A stretch of DNA of 64,000 nucleotides from Alteromonas salexigens (GCF_025628895.1 NZ_JAOTJC010000012.1:186001-250000), one strand, 5' to 3'. Shown: positions 46,379-56,595, counted from the stretch's first letter. Numbers and translations: made by a program. The notes: generated by a model not told the origin, from the letters alone.

Positions 46379-47155
46379 TTATTTCAGATGCTTTACCAGT
46401 GCCTGCACAACACGTGGGGCGCCTGCGACAATCTCACCTTTGAACAGGGGGTCATTGCCGCCTTTAAAGTCAGTCACCAAACCACCGGATTCACGCACCA
46501 GCAGTTCACCGGCAGCGATATCCCAGGGTTTAATGCCTTTTTCCCAGTAACCATCGTGGCGGCCTGCAGCCACATAAGCCATATCCAGTGCAGCAGAACC
46601 GGCACGACGGATATCACCACATTCGTGAAAAATTTTGTTCAGGCTAAGGGCGTATTCGCCGAATTGGGATTTGTCTTTAAACGGCAAACCGGTCGCCAGT
46701 ACAGTTTCGTTCAGATCTTTGCTTTTGCTTGCGCGGATGCGGTAGCCATTTAACTGCGCGCCTTTACCGCGGCTGGCTGTGAATAGCTCACCACGAATAG
46801 GATCGAAAACCACCGCCTGGTCCAGACGGCCTTTATATAGCAGGGCAATGGAAACGGCAAAATGAGGGATGCCTTTTATAAAATTGGTGGTGCCGTCCAA
46901 TGGATCAATAATCCACTGAAAGTCTTTATCAGAGCCTTCAATCTCACCGCTTTCTTCGCCCATGAAGGCGTGGTCAGGGTAAGACTGCTGAATTTTTTGA
47001 ATGATCGCCTGCTCAGCGTCTTTGTCGATTTTGGTCACATAATCGTTGGACCCTTTTGATTCGGTCCCTTGCTCGCTGTGATTTTCAAAACCACGGGCAA
47101 TGATTGTTCCGGCAACACGCGCAGCGCGCACCGCAATATTCAGCATCGGATGCAT
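46379..47155 (-). CDS. suhB: Inositol monophosphatase family protein SuhB
   Basis: A 258-residue magnesium-dependent phosphatase. Metal and catalytic motifs are FMGEESGE, IIDPLDGTTNFIKG and WDIAAGELLVRESGG. The start MHPMLNIAVRAARVAG matches E. coli SuhB, so the ATG at 47155 is chosen. SuhB also acts with Nus factors in rRNA antitermination in E. coli. It is divergent from trmJ, the usual neighbour. Confidence 0.96.
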   Translation of the reverse strand: MHPMLNIAVRAARVAGTIIARGFENHSEQGTESKGSNDYVTKIDKDAEQAIIQKIQQSYPDHAFMGEESGEIEGSDKDFQWIIDPLDGTTNFIKGIPHFAVSIALLYKGRLDQAVVFDPIRGELFTASRGKGAQLNGYRIRASKSKDLNETVLATGLPFKDKSQFGEYALSLNKIFHECGDIRRAGSAALDMAYVAAGRHDGYWEKGIKPWDIAAGELLVRESGGLVTDFKGGNDPLFKGEIVAGAPRVVQALVKHLK

Positions 47156-47216
47156 AATTTTTCCACCAATTGTCAAAGATCAGGTAGGCAGCTGTAGCGC
47201 TGCCTGAAACGCGCGC

Positions 47217-47244
47217 AGTGTAACAGAACCGTATACTGTTGCAA
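47217..47244 (-). promoter_or_regulatory. Sigma-70-like promoter of suhB
   Basis: On the minus strand TTGCAA (47244-47239) and TACACT (47222-47217) are spaced by 16 bases, about 60 bases before the suhB start. Confidence 0.45.
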
Positions 47245-47342
47245 GATCAGACTGAGCTGCGCATTGATGAGAAGATAGCCATCTAGACCGCTGCGTGCTA
47301 GGATCCTTCGCAGATTTTTAGTAAGACTGGCAGCTATTATAC

Positions 47343-48062
47343 ATGTTAGACAATGTTCGTATTATTCTGGCTAATACTTCTCATACCGGCAACATAGGTT
47401 CGGCGGCGCGTGCGATGAAAACCATGGGCCTGAGTGATTTATATCTGGTCGACCCGGTACAGGCCCCCGACGGCAAGGCCAGTGCGCTGGCCGCTGGCGC
47501 CGGCGACGTGCTGGCGAACGCCAAAATTGTCTCTACGCTGGATGAAGCGGTGGCAGATTGCGGATTGGTGGTCGGTACGTCGGCCCGGTCTCGTACCCAC
47601 TCCTGGCCGATGCTGGAGCCACGTGAGTGTGGTGAAAAGCTTATCCAGGAAGTCAATAAATATCCTGTGGCCCTGGTATTTGGCCGGGAGAACAACGGGC
47701 TTACCAATGAAGAACTGCAACAGTGTCATTTTCATGTTTGCATTCCTGCTAACCCTGAGTACAGCTCGCTCAACCTGGCTGCCGCTGTGCAGACTTTGTG
47801 TTATGAAACCCGCATGGCCTACCTGGCCACCGAAGCGCATGAGGAAGTTGAAGCCGATTACCCGCTTAATGACGATCTGGAACGTTTTTATGTGCATCTG
47901 GAGTCTACGTTAAAGTCCACTGGTTTTATTGTTGAGAATCACCCCGGCGTGGTGATGACCAAATTGCGCAGGCTGTTTAACCGGGCCCGCCCTGAGTCGC
48001 AGGAGCTGAATATTCTTCGTGGTATTCTATCCTCCATAGATAAGACCGTTAAAAAAGGCTAA
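47343..48062 (+). CDS. trmJ: tRNA (cytidine/uridine-2'-O-)-methyltransferase TrmJ
   Basis: A 239-residue SPOUT methyltransferase of position 32 in tRNA. Family motifs are [37 protein letters not shown] and [17 protein letters not shown], which form the knotted SAM site. It leads the trmJ-cysE-iscR gene order and is followed by cysE after four bases. Confidence 0.96.
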   Translation: MLDNVRIILANTSHTGNIGSAARAMKTMGLSDLYLVDPVQAPDGKASALAAGAGDVLANAKIVSTLDEAVADCGLVVGTSARSRTHSWPMLEPRECGEKLIQEVNKYPVALVFGRENNGLTNEELQQCHFHVCIPANPEYSSLNLAAAVQTLCYETRMAYLATEAHEEVEADYPLNDDLERFYVHLESTLKSTGFIVENHPGVVMTKLRRLFNRARPESQELNILRGILSSIDKTVKKG

Positions 48063-48066
48063 CAAC

Positions 48067-48885
48067 GTGTTTTCCCGTATCCGAGATGATATTAAGGGCG
48101 TGTTTCACCGTGACCCCGCCGCCCGCAACACTTTCGAGGTGCTGACCAATTACCCCGGCCTGCACGCAGTATGGTTACATCGCATCAGCCATAAGCTGTG
48201 GAAGCACGACTGGAAATGGCTGGCCCGCAGCCTGTCGACGTTCGGACGCTGGTTAACCGGCATTGAAATCCACCCTGGCGCAACGCTGGGGCGACGGGTG
48301 TTTATCGATCACGGAATGGGTGTGGTCATCGGTGAGACTGCAGAGATAGGGGACGATGTCACCTTGTATCATGGTGTCACATTAGGGGGCACTACCTGGA
48401 AAGCGGGCAAGCGGCATCCGACGCTGGAAAGCAATGTAGTTATCGGGGCCGGCGCCAAGGTTCTGGGCCCTATTACCATTGGCGAAAATGCCAAGGTAGG
48501 CTCTAACTCTGTAGTCGTAAAGGACGCACCGGCGAACTCGACTGTAGTAGGGATCCCTGGTCGTATTGTGATCTCGGCCAATACGCCGCAGGACAGTAAC
48601 GACAAACGCAACAAAATTGCCCGTAAGTACGGGTTCGATGCCTATGCGGTGTCACCGGATAATCCGGACCCGGTCGCCAATGCCATGGGCGTAATGCTCG
48701 AGCACATGCATTTAATGGACTCGAAAGTTGAGGAAATGTGCAAGGTCATCCAGTCAATGGGCGGGGAGGTGTGTACCGACAACCTGCACGCTATTTCAGC
48801 GCAGGACTTTGCTGAAACCGGGCTTTCTCCGGTAATGCCAGAAGCTCAGGATGGCTCACACGAGTCCTTCGATCCCAAGATATAG
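48067..48885 (+). CDS. cysE: Serine O-acetyltransferase
   Basis: A 272-residue left-handed beta-helix acetyltransferase that makes O-acetylserine, the cysteine precursor. Hexapeptide repeats run through [32 protein letters not shown] and [18 protein letters not shown]. It starts with GTG at 48067, four bases after trmJ. Cysteine is the sulfur donor for the downstream desulfurases, so the placement makes metabolic sense. Confidence 0.96.
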   Translation: MFSRIRDDIKGVFHRDPAARNTFEVLTNYPGLHAVWLHRISHKLWKHDWKWLARSLSTFGRWLTGIEIHPGATLGRRVFIDHGMGVVIGETAEIGDDVTLYHGVTLGGTTWKAGKRHPTLESNVVIGAGAKVLGPITIGENAKVGSNSVVVKDAPANSTVVGIPGRIVISANTPQDSNDKRNKIARKYGFDAYAVSPDNPDPVANAMGVMLEHMHLMDSKVEEMCKVIQSMGGEVCTDNLHAISAQDFAETGLSPVMPEAQDGSHESFDPKI

Positions 48886-48987
48886 TGCACGCCAGAAGAG
48901 CAGGTTCCGCATAGCCCGTGCACAGGGGAGGCGGACCTGTCCTGGATGTCCTGACCCGTCTAATTGACGAGCCTGAGCGTTACCCAA

Positions 48988-49012
48988 ATACCCGACCAAA
49001 TTACTCAGGTAA
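48988..49012 (+). promoter_or_regulatory. IscR type-1 box 1 upstream of iscR
   Basis: Twenty-five bases with the type-1 IscR pattern: ATACCCGACC at the left, TTACTCAGGTAA at the right. It directly abuts box 2. Type-1 sites bind only [2Fe-2S]-IscR in E. coli. Confidence 0.75.
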
Positions 49013-49037
49013 ATACTTGACCGTTTTACTCGGGTAT
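49013..49037 (+). promoter_or_regulatory. IscR type-1 box 2 overlapping the iscR promoter
   Basis: Twenty-five bases: ATACTTGACC at the left and TTACTCGGGTAT at the right. It covers the likely -35 TTGACC, so bound IscR would block its own transcription. Confidence 0.8.
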
Positions 49038-49045
49038 GGAACAAT
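49017..49045 (+). promoter_or_regulatory. Sigma-70-like promoter of iscR
   Basis: TTGACC (49017-49022), 17-base spacer, AACAAT (49040-49045). The -10 is weak but the spacing is right and the element sits under IscR box 2. Confidence 0.5.
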
Positions 49046-49075
49046 TTTACCATCTGAACGAGATGGAGCGATACG

Positions 49076-49561
49076 ATGAAATTGACGTCAAAAGGGCGCT
49101 ATGCGGTCACCGCAATGCTGGATGTGGCCTTACATTCTACCCGGGGACCGGTACCGCTGGCTGATATCTCTGAGCGCCAGGAAATCTCGTTATCCTACTT
49201 AGAACAACTTTTCTCCCGCCTGCGCAAAGAGAAGCTGGTCGACAGCGTGCGTGGCCCCGGTGGCGGTTACCTGCTTGGGCGTGAAGCGGCCGACATTGCG
49301 GTCGGCGAGGTCATCAGGGCGGTAGATGAAACTGTCGATGCCACCCGTTGCGCCGGTCAGGCGGATTGTCAGGGAGGCGAGCGTTGCCTTACCCACAGCC
49401 TGTGGCAGGATTTAAGTGATCGTATCAGCCAGTTTCTTAATTCAATTACCTTAGGGGAGCTAATGGCCCAGCGGGATGTAAAAGAAGTCGCTGGCCGCCA
49501 GGACAAGAACAAGTCTCTTGCTCACCTCACTAAAGATATCGAAGTTAGTATTCAACTGTAA
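49076..49561 (+). CDS. iscR: Fe-S cluster regulator IscR
   Basis: A 161-residue Rrf2-family repressor. The winged helix is at the N-terminus ([37 protein letters not shown]). The cluster ligands Cys92, Cys98, Cys104 and His107 match the E. coli positions exactly. When loaded with a [2Fe-2S] cluster it represses type-1 sites, three of which are in this locus. Its stop overlaps the iscS start (TAATG). Confidence 0.97.
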   Translation: MKLTSKGRYAVTAMLDVALHSTRGPVPLADISERQEISLSYLEQLFSRLRKEKLVDSVRGPGGGYLLGREAADIAVGEVIRAVDETVDATRCAGQADCQGGERCLTHSLWQDLSDRISQFLNSITLGELMAQRDVKEVAGRQDKNKSLAHLTKDIEVSIQL

Positions 49562-50715
49562 TGCATCAGACACCTGTTTATTTAGATTACGCAGCGACCA
49601 CGCCGGTTGACCCGGCGGTGGCGGAAAAAATGGTGGGCTGCCTTACCCTGGATGGCAATTTTGGCAATCCGGCGTCACGAAGCTATCGCTTTGGGTGGAT
49701 GGCCGAAGAAGCCGTCGACATTGCCCGCAACCAGGTAGCCGATTTAATCAATTGTGACCCCCGTGAGGTGGTGTTTACCTCCGGTGCCACAGAGTCCGAC
49801 AATCTGGCGATTAAAGGCGCAGCCCATGCGTATGCCGACAAAGGCCGTCACATTATTACCGTCAATACTGAACACAAAGCGGTAATCGACACCTGCGAAG
49901 CGCTACGGCAAGACGGTTTCGACGTCACTGTACTGGAAGTCGACAGTCAGGGGTTGGTGAGCGCCGAACAACTGACCGCTGCACTGCGACCGGATACCAG
50001 TGTAGTGAGCATCATGCATGTGAACAACGAGCTAGGCGTGGTCCAGGATATCGCCGCGCTAGGCGCAGTATGCCGTGAAGCCGGGGTGGTATTCCATGTG
50101 GACGCCGCGCAGAGTGCCGGCAAACTTCCCATTGACCTGGCAAACCTGCCGGTAGATCTGATGTCGTTTTCGGCACATAAGCTATATGGTCCTAAGGGCA
50201 TTGGCGCGCTGTATGTCAGACGCCGGCCAAAAGTCCGCTTACAGGCGCAAATTCATGGTGGCGGTCATGAACGGGGCATGCGTTCTGGCACCCTGCCTAC
50301 TCATCAGATAGTCGGCATGGGGGAAGCGTTTGCACTGGCTGCGGACTGCCTCGAAGAAGAAATAACACGATTAACGGCATTACGGGAAAGGCTGTGGAAA
50401 GGACTGCAAACACTGGATGATGTGCATCTGAATGGCCATCCAGAGCAGCGTGTGGCGGGTATTCTGAATGTCAGTTTTGGCGGCGTCGATGGTGAAAGCC
50501 TGATTATGGGCCTGAATGACATCGCAGTCTCGTCCGGTTCAGCGTGTACCTCTGCAAGCCTGGAGCCGTCCTACGTGTTACAGGCCATTGGTCGCAGCGC
50601 GGAACTGGCCCATGCCGGGATACGTTTTAGCGTAGGCCGCTTCACCAGCGCAGACGACGTAGACTACGCGCTGGAAAAAGTTACCACGGTCGTCTCCCGC
50701 TTGCGCGGCGCCTGA
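49561..50715 (+). CDS. iscS: Cysteine desulfurase, IscS type with shortened C-terminus
   Basis: A 384-residue PLP enzyme that takes sulfur from cysteine. Lys207 (SFSAHKLYG) binds PLP and Cys329 ([10 protein letters not shown]) carries the persulfide, equivalent to E. coli Lys206 and Cys328. The chain ends about 20 residues earlier than E. coli IscS and lacks the tail that contacts IscU; no iscU gene is present here. It is coupled to iscR by a one-base overlap. A second, SufS-type desulfurase lies five kilobases downstream in the same locus. Confidence 0.93.
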   Translation: MHQTPVYLDYAATTPVDPAVAEKMVGCLTLDGNFGNPASRSYRFGWMAEEAVDIARNQVADLINCDPREVVFTSGATESDNLAIKGAAHAYADKGRHIITVNTEHKAVIDTCEALRQDGFDVTVLEVDSQGLVSAEQLTAALRPDTSVVSIMHVNNELGVVQDIAALGAVCREAGVVFHVDAAQSAGKLPIDLANLPVDLMSFSAHKLYGPKGIGALYVRRRPKVRLQAQIHGGGHERGMRSGTLPTHQIVGMGEAFALAADCLEEEITRLTALRERLWKGLQTLDDVHLNGHPEQRVAGILNVSFGGVDGESLIMGLNDIAVSSGSACTSASLEPSYVLQAIGRSAELAHAGIRFSVGRFTSADDVDYALEKVTTVVSRLRGA

Positions 50716-50839
50716 TGGCGTTGTGCGTTGAATAACGACGGCTATTGGTGCATGATCCGCTGCTGCAAATTGGGCAGTGGTTAAATGGCCTGACCATTAA
50801 CCGGAATTTTACAGTGAAGCGATGGCTGCTTTGCTGCTA

Positions 50840-50864
50840 ATACTTGAGTGAAATAGTCAGGTAT
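50840..50864 (+). promoter_or_regulatory. IscR type-1 box upstream of sufB
   Basis: Twenty-five bases: ATACTTGAGT at the left, TAGTCAGGTAT at the right, the same pattern as the two boxes before iscR. It overlaps the predicted sufB promoter. Confidence 0.72.
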
Positions 50865-50872
50865 TATACACT
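50844..50872 (+). promoter_or_regulatory. Sigma-70-like promoter of the suf genes
   Basis: TTGAGT (50844-50849), a 17-base spacer and TACACT (50867-50872). The -35 and most of the spacer lie inside the IscR box. The leader to sufB would be about 118 bases. Confidence 0.55.
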
Positions 50873-50997
50873 ATACGCAATTTAAGCGCTGTGTCTGCAA
50901 GAAGTCATAGGCAGGCTTCATGAGCAAATGTATCTGGCAAGACCGACATGGCCAGAACCCGGGCACAGTGAATACAGGCAAAAGTGAGATCACAAAC

Positions 50998-52452
50998 ATG
51001 AGTGAACAGATCGAACAGGCAGTGGAGCTTGAAGAAGCATTAGAGCGCAAGTATGAAGCTGGGTTTCATTCTGAAATTGAAGCGGATACGTTTGAAAGTG
51101 GCCTGGACGAATCAGTAATTCGTCGTCTGTCAGAAATCAAAGGCGAGCCTGAATGGATGCTGGAGTGGCGACTGAAGGCTTACCGCTCCTGGCTGGAGAT
51201 GGAAGAGCCTGACTGGGCGCATGTGGATTATCCCAAGATTGATTATCAATCCATCTCATATTATTCCGCGCCTAAGAGCATGAAGGACAAGCCAAAGTCA
51301 CTGGATGAAGTGGATCCGGAACTGCTGCGCACCTATGAAAAGCTGGGGATTCCGCTGCATGAGCAGGAAATGCTGGCAGGCGTAGCGGTTGATGCTGTAT
51401 TTGACTCGGTGTCAGTGGTCACGACGTTCCGGGAAAAACTGGAAGAGGCCGGCGTTATTTTCTGCCCAATCTCCGAAGCGGTACATAAGTACCCGGAGCT
51501 GGTGAAAAAATACATGGGCTCGGTCGTCCCCCGTACCGACAACTATTTTGCTGCGCTTAACAGTGCGGTATTTACCGACGGTTCCTTTGTTTATATTCCC
51601 AAGGGCGTTCGCTGCCCAATGGAGCTGTCGACTTATTTCCGTATTAATGAACAGAACACCGGTCAGTTTGAGCGCACGCTTATCGTTGCTGACGAAGGCA
51701 GCCACGTGAGCTACCTGGAAGGCTGTACTGCGCCTCAGCGCGATGAAAACCAGCTGCACGCCGCGGTGGTTGAGCTGGTGGCGATGGACGATGCGAAAAT
51801 CAAATATTCAACTGTTCAGAACTGGTACCCCGGCGACGAAAACGGCAAAGGCGGCATCTACAACTTCGTGACCAAGCGGGGTATCTGTCATACCAATGCC
51901 AAGATTTCCTGGACTCAGGTAGAAACGGGCTCTGCGGTGACCTGGAAGTATCCCAGTTGTGTGCTTAAAGGCGATAACAGCGTGGGTGAATTCTACTCAG
52001 TGGCACTCACCCGTGGCCGTCAGCAGGCTGACACCGGTACCAAGATGATCCATCTGGGTAAAAACACCCGGTCGACCATCATTTCCAAAGGGATCTCTGC
52101 CGGTAAAAGTAACAACGCCTACCGTGGTCTGGTCAAGATGGGGCCTAAGGCCGACGGTGCCAGAAACTTCACCGAGTGTGATTCGCTGTTAATCGGCGAC
52201 ACCTGTGGTGCACACACATTCCCGTATATCGAGAGCCGCAATCCGTCGGCCATTGTTGAGCATGAGGCGACGACCTCAAAAGTGAGCGACGAACAGTTGT
52301 TCCTGTGCAAGCAACGGGGACTGGATACCGAGAAAGCGGTCTCCATGATAGTTAACGGTTTCTGTAAAGAAGTATTCAAAGAGCTGCCAATGGAATTTGC
52401 CGTCGAAGCCGGCAAGCTGCTCGAAATTAGTTTAGAAGGTTCAGTGGGGTAA
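50998..52452 (+). CDS. sufB: Fe-S cluster scaffold SufB
   Basis: A 484-residue SufB of the SufBC2D scaffold. Family blocks are NEPEWMLE-like [65 protein letters not shown] and [13 protein letters not shown]. The ATG at 50998 matches the family start; an upstream frame to 50920 is rejected. It is separated from iscS by 282 bases with its own promoter and IscR box. Confidence 0.97.
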   Translation: MSEQIEQAVELEEALERKYEAGFHSEIEADTFESGLDESVIRRLSEIKGEPEWMLEWRLKAYRSWLEMEEPDWAHVDYPKIDYQSISYYSAPKSMKDKPKSLDEVDPELLRTYEKLGIPLHEQEMLAGVAVDAVFDSVSVVTTFREKLEEAGVIFCPISEAVHKYPELVKKYMGSVVPRTDNYFAALNSAVFTDGSFVYIPKGVRCPMELSTYFRINEQNTGQFERTLIVADEGSHVSYLEGCTAPQRDENQLHAAVVELVAMDDAKIKYSTVQNWYPGDENGKGGIYNFVTKRGICHTNAKISWTQVETGSAVTWKYPSCVLKGDNSVGEFYSVALTRGRQQADTGTKMIHLGKNTRSTIISKGISAGKSNNAYRGLVKMGPKADGARNFTECDSLLIGDTCGAHTFPYIESRNPSAIVEHEATTSKVSDEQLFLCKQRGLDTEKAVSMIVNGFCKEVFKELPMEFAVEAGKLLEISLEGSVG

Positions 52453-52455
52453 TTA

Positions 52456-53217
52456 ATGCTTAAAGTTAAGAATTTACATGCCAGCGTGGAAGATAAAGCC
52501 ATTATCAAAGGCCTGAACCTGGAAGTGAATCCAGGTGAAGTTCACGCCATCATGGGCCCTAACGGAGCCGGTAAAAGTACCCTGGGCTATGTCCTGTCAG
52601 GGCGTGATGGCTATGAAGTCACTGACGGTGATATGACGCTGAACGATGCCAATTTGCTGGATATGGAAGTTGAAGAGCGTGCCCGGGCCGGCATGTTCCT
52701 GGCATTTCAGTACCCGGTTGAAATTCCCGGCGTCAGCAATATGGAATTCATGAAAGAGTCGGTGAATGCCATGCGCGAAGAGCGCGGTGAAGATCCGCTT
52801 ACCGCCGCTGAATTTCTGAAAAAAGCCAAAGCAGCCTGTAAACAGGTGCAATTGCCCCTCGACTTCCTGAAGCGTGGCGTCAACGAAGGCTTTTCTGGCG
52901 GCGAGAAAAAGCGTAATGAAATCATGCAGATGATTTTGCTTGAGCCGTCGCTGTGCATTCTGGATGAGTCTGATTCCGGCCTCGACATTGACGCGCTGCA
53001 AGTGGTAGCCGACGGTGTTAACAGTCAGCGTGACGGCAAGCGTAGTTTCATTGTGGTTACGCACTATCAACGCCTGCTGGACTATATCAAGCCGGATTTC
53101 GTGCACATTCTGGCAGACGGCGAAATTGTCAAAAGCGGTGACGCCTCACTGGCGCTGGAAGTAGAAAAACACGGCTATGCATTCCTTGGCAAAAAGTACG
53201 AGGAGGCAGAAGCATGA
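52456..53217 (+). CDS. sufC: Fe-S assembly ATPase SufC
   Basis: A 253-residue ABC-type ATPase. Walker A GPNGAGKST, signature FSGGEKKRNEIMQ and Walker B CILDESDSGLDIDAL are intact. It binds SufB and SufD and drives conformational change for cluster assembly. It follows sufB by three bases and overlaps sufD by four (ATGA). Confidence 0.98.
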   Translation: MLKVKNLHASVEDKAIIKGLNLEVNPGEVHAIMGPNGAGKSTLGYVLSGRDGYEVTDGDMTLNDANLLDMEVEERARAGMFLAFQYPVEIPGVSNMEFMKESVNAMREERGEDPLTAAEFLKKAKAACKQVQLPLDFLKRGVNEGFSGGEKKRNEIMQMILLEPSLCILDESDSGLDIDALQVVADGVNSQRDGKRSFIVVTHYQRLLDYIKPDFVHILADGEIVKSGDASLALEVEKHGYAFLGKKYEEAEA

Positions 53218-54470
53218 GTCAATGGCTAAATCAGGTCATTGAGCAGGCGAAGCAGGTGGATGATTACCTGACGCCCGTGCGTCAGCAGGCCTTAAAAACA
53301 TTACAAACTGAAGGCTGGCCCAGCCAGCGCAGTGAAGCGTGGCGGTTCACGCCACTCACGCCGGTGACCAATCGCGAGGTGCAGACAGCAGCCGCTGATC
53401 AGGCGGGCGAAGCCCCCGAAGTGGCGGGACTGAACGCCATTGATGTGGTATTTGCCAACGGTCAGTTGGTCACTGACCTGGATAACATTAGCTGGCCCGA
53501 AGGCGTTACCGTGACCTCATTAGCCGAGGCCGGTCAACACAGCGATGACGTGGCGGCCGTGTTCGGTCAGGTTAAACCACAGCGTCACCTGTTCGGACTG
53601 GTTAACGACGCGGTTTGTCAGCAGGGCATCTATATCGACATTGCCGATGGCGCCCAGGTTACTATGCCGATTCGTATCGTAAACCTGGCGACGCAGGACA
53701 CAGACGCGCATACCCGCGTACTGGTACGCCTGGGTAAAGATGCCCGTGCCACGGTCATTGAACACGGTACCGGCGATGCGCAAAGCATGACAACGGCCTT
53801 TGCAGAATATGACATTGCCGCATCTGCGCACCTTGAGCATTATCGGTTTGCCATGTTTACCGGCAGTGCCTGTCACGTGGGTGGTAGTCACTTTAAGCTG
53901 GGTGACCATGCCGAGCTGAACAGCACGCTGGTCGGTTACGGCAGTCAGTTGTCACGGGTCGATGTGGATATACATCATGCCGGTGAATTTGCCGATGCCA
54001 AGATGAACGCAATTTATCTGCTGGCGGAAGGGGAGCTGTTCGACTTACACAGCACCATCGAGCATGCGGTACCGAATGGCACAACGGAAGAGAATGCCCG
54101 GGGCATCATCGGCGATCGTGCCCGTGCAGTATTTAACGGCCGTATTCATATCCACCGCGACGCACAGAAAACGCTGGCAGAACTGAATAACCGTAATTTG
54201 TTGTTGTCACGCCGGGCGTTAATTAACACCAAGCCCGAGCTGGAAATTTATGCCGACGACGTGAAGTGTGCCCATGGCGCCACGGTAGCCGAAATTGATG
54301 AAGGTGCGCTGTATTATCTGCTCACCCGTGGTGTACCGCGCAGCCGGGCGTTGATCATGCTTAATTTTGGGTTTATCCGTGAACTGGTTAACCTGATGCC
54401 GAACGAGGCATTGCGTGAGTGGTTACTGCCCGTGCTAAGCGAACGTTTTGCTAAGATGGAGGTTCGATGA
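53214..54470 (+). CDS. sufD: Fe-S assembly protein SufD
   Basis: A 418-residue SufB paralog. The C-terminal beta-helix part reads FNGRIHIHRDAQKT, RALINTKPELEIYADDVKCAHGAT and GALYYLLTRGVPRSRA, all family marks. It forms the SufBC2D complex and helps iron entry. ATGA overlaps join it to sufC and sufS. Confidence 0.97.
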   Translation: MSQWLNQVIEQAKQVDDYLTPVRQQALKTLQTEGWPSQRSEAWRFTPLTPVTNREVQTAAADQAGEAPEVAGLNAIDVVFANGQLVTDLDNISWPEGVTVTSLAEAGQHSDDVAAVFGQVKPQRHLFGLVNDAVCQQGIYIDIADGAQVTMPIRIVNLATQDTDAHTRVLVRLGKDARATVIEHGTGDAQSMTTAFAEYDIAASAHLEHYRFAMFTGSACHVGGSHFKLGDHAELNSTLVGYGSQLSRVDVDIHHAGEFADAKMNAIYLLAEGELFDLHSTIEHAVPNGTTEENARGIIGDRARAVFNGRIHIHRDAQKTLAELNNRNLLLSRRALINTKPELEIYADDVKCAHGATVAEIDEGALYYLLTRGVPRSRALIMLNFGFIRELVNLMPNEALREWLLPVLSERFAKMEVR

Positions 54471-55684
54471 GTCTGGATTTGCAATCACTGCGTGCCCAGT
54501 TTCCTATTCTGTCTCAACAGGTAGACGGGAAACCGCTGGTGTACCTGGACAATGCAGCAACGACGCAGAAGCCGCAGGCAGTTATTGATGCCATTGTAAG
54601 CTTTTACACGCAGTGCAATGCAAATGTGCACCGTGGTGCACACCACTTATCTGACGAAGCAACCCGCCGCTATGAAAAAGCGCGGGACAGCGTGGCACGG
54701 TTCATTAATGCCAGCGCCCGTGAAGAGGTTATTTGGACCAGCGGCACTACCGAGGCCATCAATTTAGTGGCTAACGGGCTGGCTTTTCAGCTGAAGCAGG
54801 GCGACGAGGTCATGGTGACCGAAATGGAACACCACGCCAACCTCGTTACCTGGCAACAAGCGTGTCTTAAGTCAGGGGCTACCTTAAAAGTGGTGCCCAT
54901 CCATGACAGTGGCGAACTGGACATGAATGCGTTTGACAACTTGTTAAGTGCTAATACCCGACTGGTGGCAATACCGCATGTGTCGAATGCTTTAGGTACA
55001 GTGAATCCTATTCAGTCATTGACCGCGAAAGCAAAGCAACACGGCGCGCTGGTACTGATTGATGGTGCCCAGGGCATCGCCCATGGCAATGTTGATGTGC
55101 AAAGTATTGGTTGTGACTTTTATGCGTTTTCCGGCCATAAATTGTTTGGCCCTACCGGCATCGGTGTACTGTGGGGTAAGCAGAGTGTGCTGCAGGACTG
55201 GCCGGTGTGGCAGGTCGGCGGTGAGATGATAAGCGATGTGACCTACCAGAGCGCAACCTGGGGCGTGTTACCCAACCGTCTTGAAGCTGGTACCCCGAAT
55301 ATTGCAGGTGCTATTGGTCTGGGCGCAGCCGTCGACTGGTTTACCGCCCTTGATATGCCGGCGGTACAGGCCCACGAACAGCAGTTGCTGCAATCGGCGA
55401 CTGAACAGGCAGAAGCGCTTGAGGGCTTGCGCATTATTGGCACCGCCCCCAATAAAGTAGGTGTGTTGTCATTTTTGCTGGCCGATGCGCATCCTGCTGA
55501 TGTCGGCTTTATTCTGGATCGCCAGGGTGTGGCTATCCGTACCGGTGACAACTGCGCGCAGCCGCTAATGAAGCGGTTTGGGATACCGGGTACGGCCCGG
55601 GCGTCGTTTTCTATCTACAATACGCTGGAAGAAGTGGACATGCTGTTTAGCGCACTGAAGAAAGCGAAGATGATGTTGGCCTGA
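54467..55684 (+). CDS. sufS: Cysteine desulfurase SufS
   Basis: A 405-residue group II desulfurase. Lys225 (FSGHKLFGPTG) binds PLP and Cys363 lies in RTGDNCAQPLM. In most SufS proteins the residues before this Cys are two histidines (RTGHHCAQ); here they are Asp-Asn, an unusual variant. SufE, encoded downstream, normally accepts its persulfide. It overlaps sufD by four bases. Confidence 0.96.
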   Translation: MSLDLQSLRAQFPILSQQVDGKPLVYLDNAATTQKPQAVIDAIVSFYTQCNANVHRGAHHLSDEATRRYEKARDSVARFINASAREEVIWTSGTTEAINLVANGLAFQLKQGDEVMVTEMEHHANLVTWQQACLKSGATLKVVPIHDSGELDMNAFDNLLSANTRLVAIPHVSNALGTVNPIQSLTAKAKQHGALVLIDGAQGIAHGNVDVQSIGCDFYAFSGHKLFGPTGIGVLWGKQSVLQDWPVWQVGGEMISDVTYQSATWGVLPNRLEAGTPNIAGAIGLGAAVDWFTALDMPAVQAHEQQLLQSATEQAEALEGLRIIGTAPNKVGVLSFLLADAHPADVGFILDRQGVAIRTGDNCAQPLMKRFGIPGTARASFSIYNTLEEVDMLFSALKKAKMMLA

Positions 55685-55693
55685 GGAGGGAAC

Positions 55694-56050
55694 ATGACAG
55701 TAGAAACCTTTACCCCTAGTTCACAAATAATCACGTTGACCGACAGCGCCATCAAACATTTTGAGAGCAAGCTGGCCGGCCAACCGGGTAAGCTTATCCG
55801 CTTATCTACCAAAGTCAGTGGCTGTACCGGCTACGCCTATGTACTGGATTTTGCCGATGGCCCGCAGGAAGGCGATGAAGTATTGAACTTCTCGGATACC
55901 CTGAGTGTGGCGGTAGCGGATGATGCATCCGGCCTGCTGCGCAACACGGAAATTGATTACGTTAAAGAAGGTGTTAACGGCGTCATCAAGTACAACAACC
56001 CCAATGTTGTTGACGAATGTGGTTGTGGCGAGAGCTTTAACGTAGGGTAA
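55694..56050 (+). CDS. sufA: A-type Fe-S carrier (SufA/IscA/HesB family)
   Basis: A 118-residue carrier. The three cluster-binding cysteines are in VSGCTGYAY and ECGCGESF. It takes clusters from the SufBCD scaffold to target proteins. GGAGGGAAC precedes the ATG, just after the sufS stop. IscA or ErpA naming is equally possible on sequence alone; operon context favours SufA. Confidence 0.9.
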   Translation: MTVETFTPSSQIITLTDSAIKHFESKLAGQPGKLIRLSTKVSGCTGYAYVLDFADGPQEGDEVLNFSDTLSVAVADDASGLLRNTEIDYVKEGVNGVIKYNNPNVVDECGCGESFNVG

Positions 56051-56061
56051 GCCAGCGTATT

Positions 56062-56595
56062 ATGCAGCAGAAAATGGTAGTCACCGAGCGTGACTGTAAA
56101 GCACGGCTGGTGCCGGCCGGTGACAAAGCGGTTATCCCGGAGGGTGAATTTGTTAATATCACCCAGGATCTCGGCGGTAACTTTACCGTCACCTGGCGCG
56201 GTAATATGTATCGTATTGACGGCACTGACGCCGATGCGATTGGCCGCAAGCCCCAGAAGCTGGACTTTCCTGAACCCGATGACGGGCAGATCAGTGAACA
56301 GCAGGTATGGGATGCCCTTGAAACAATTTTTGACCCTGAGATCCCGATTAATCTGGTGTCGCTGGGCCTGATTTACAAAGTGGCAGTGGATCAGGAAAAA
56401 AGTCGGGTAAATATCGATATGACCCTGACCGCGCCGGGCTGCGGCATGGGGCCTGTGTTAGTGGGTGATGTGGAGTACCGGGTAGGGCTGGTACCACACG
56501 TGGAGCAGGTTAATGTAGAACTGGTGTTCGATCCCCCCTGGTCCCGGGAAATGATGAGTGAAGAAGCCCAGTTAGAAGCGGGCCTGTTTTTCTAA
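56062..56595 (+). CDS. sufT: SufT (MIP18/DUF59 family Fe-S maturation protein)
   Basis: A 177-residue protein. An N-terminal extension precedes the DUF59 domain (VWDALETIFDPEIPINLVSLGLIYKV, MTLTAPGCGMGPVLVGDVE), with the conserved Cys in APGCGMG. SufT supports Fe-S protein maturation in Staphylococcus and mycobacteria and is frequent in suf operons. Its ribosome site is weak, which may lower its level relative to the rest. Confidence 0.93.
   Translation: MQQKMVVTERDCKARLVPAGDKAVIPEGEFVNITQDLGGNFTVTWRGNMYRIDGTDADAIGRKPQKLDFPEPDDGQISEQQVWDALETIFDPEIPINLVSLGLIYKVAVDQEKSRVNIDMTLTAPGCGMGPVLVGDVEYRVGLVPHVEQVNVELVFDPPWSREMMSEEAQLEAGLFF

Noticed and set aside
47334..47339. TATTAT as a -10 box for trmJ
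   Set aside because: It ends four bases before the start codon, so a transcript start would fall inside the gene.
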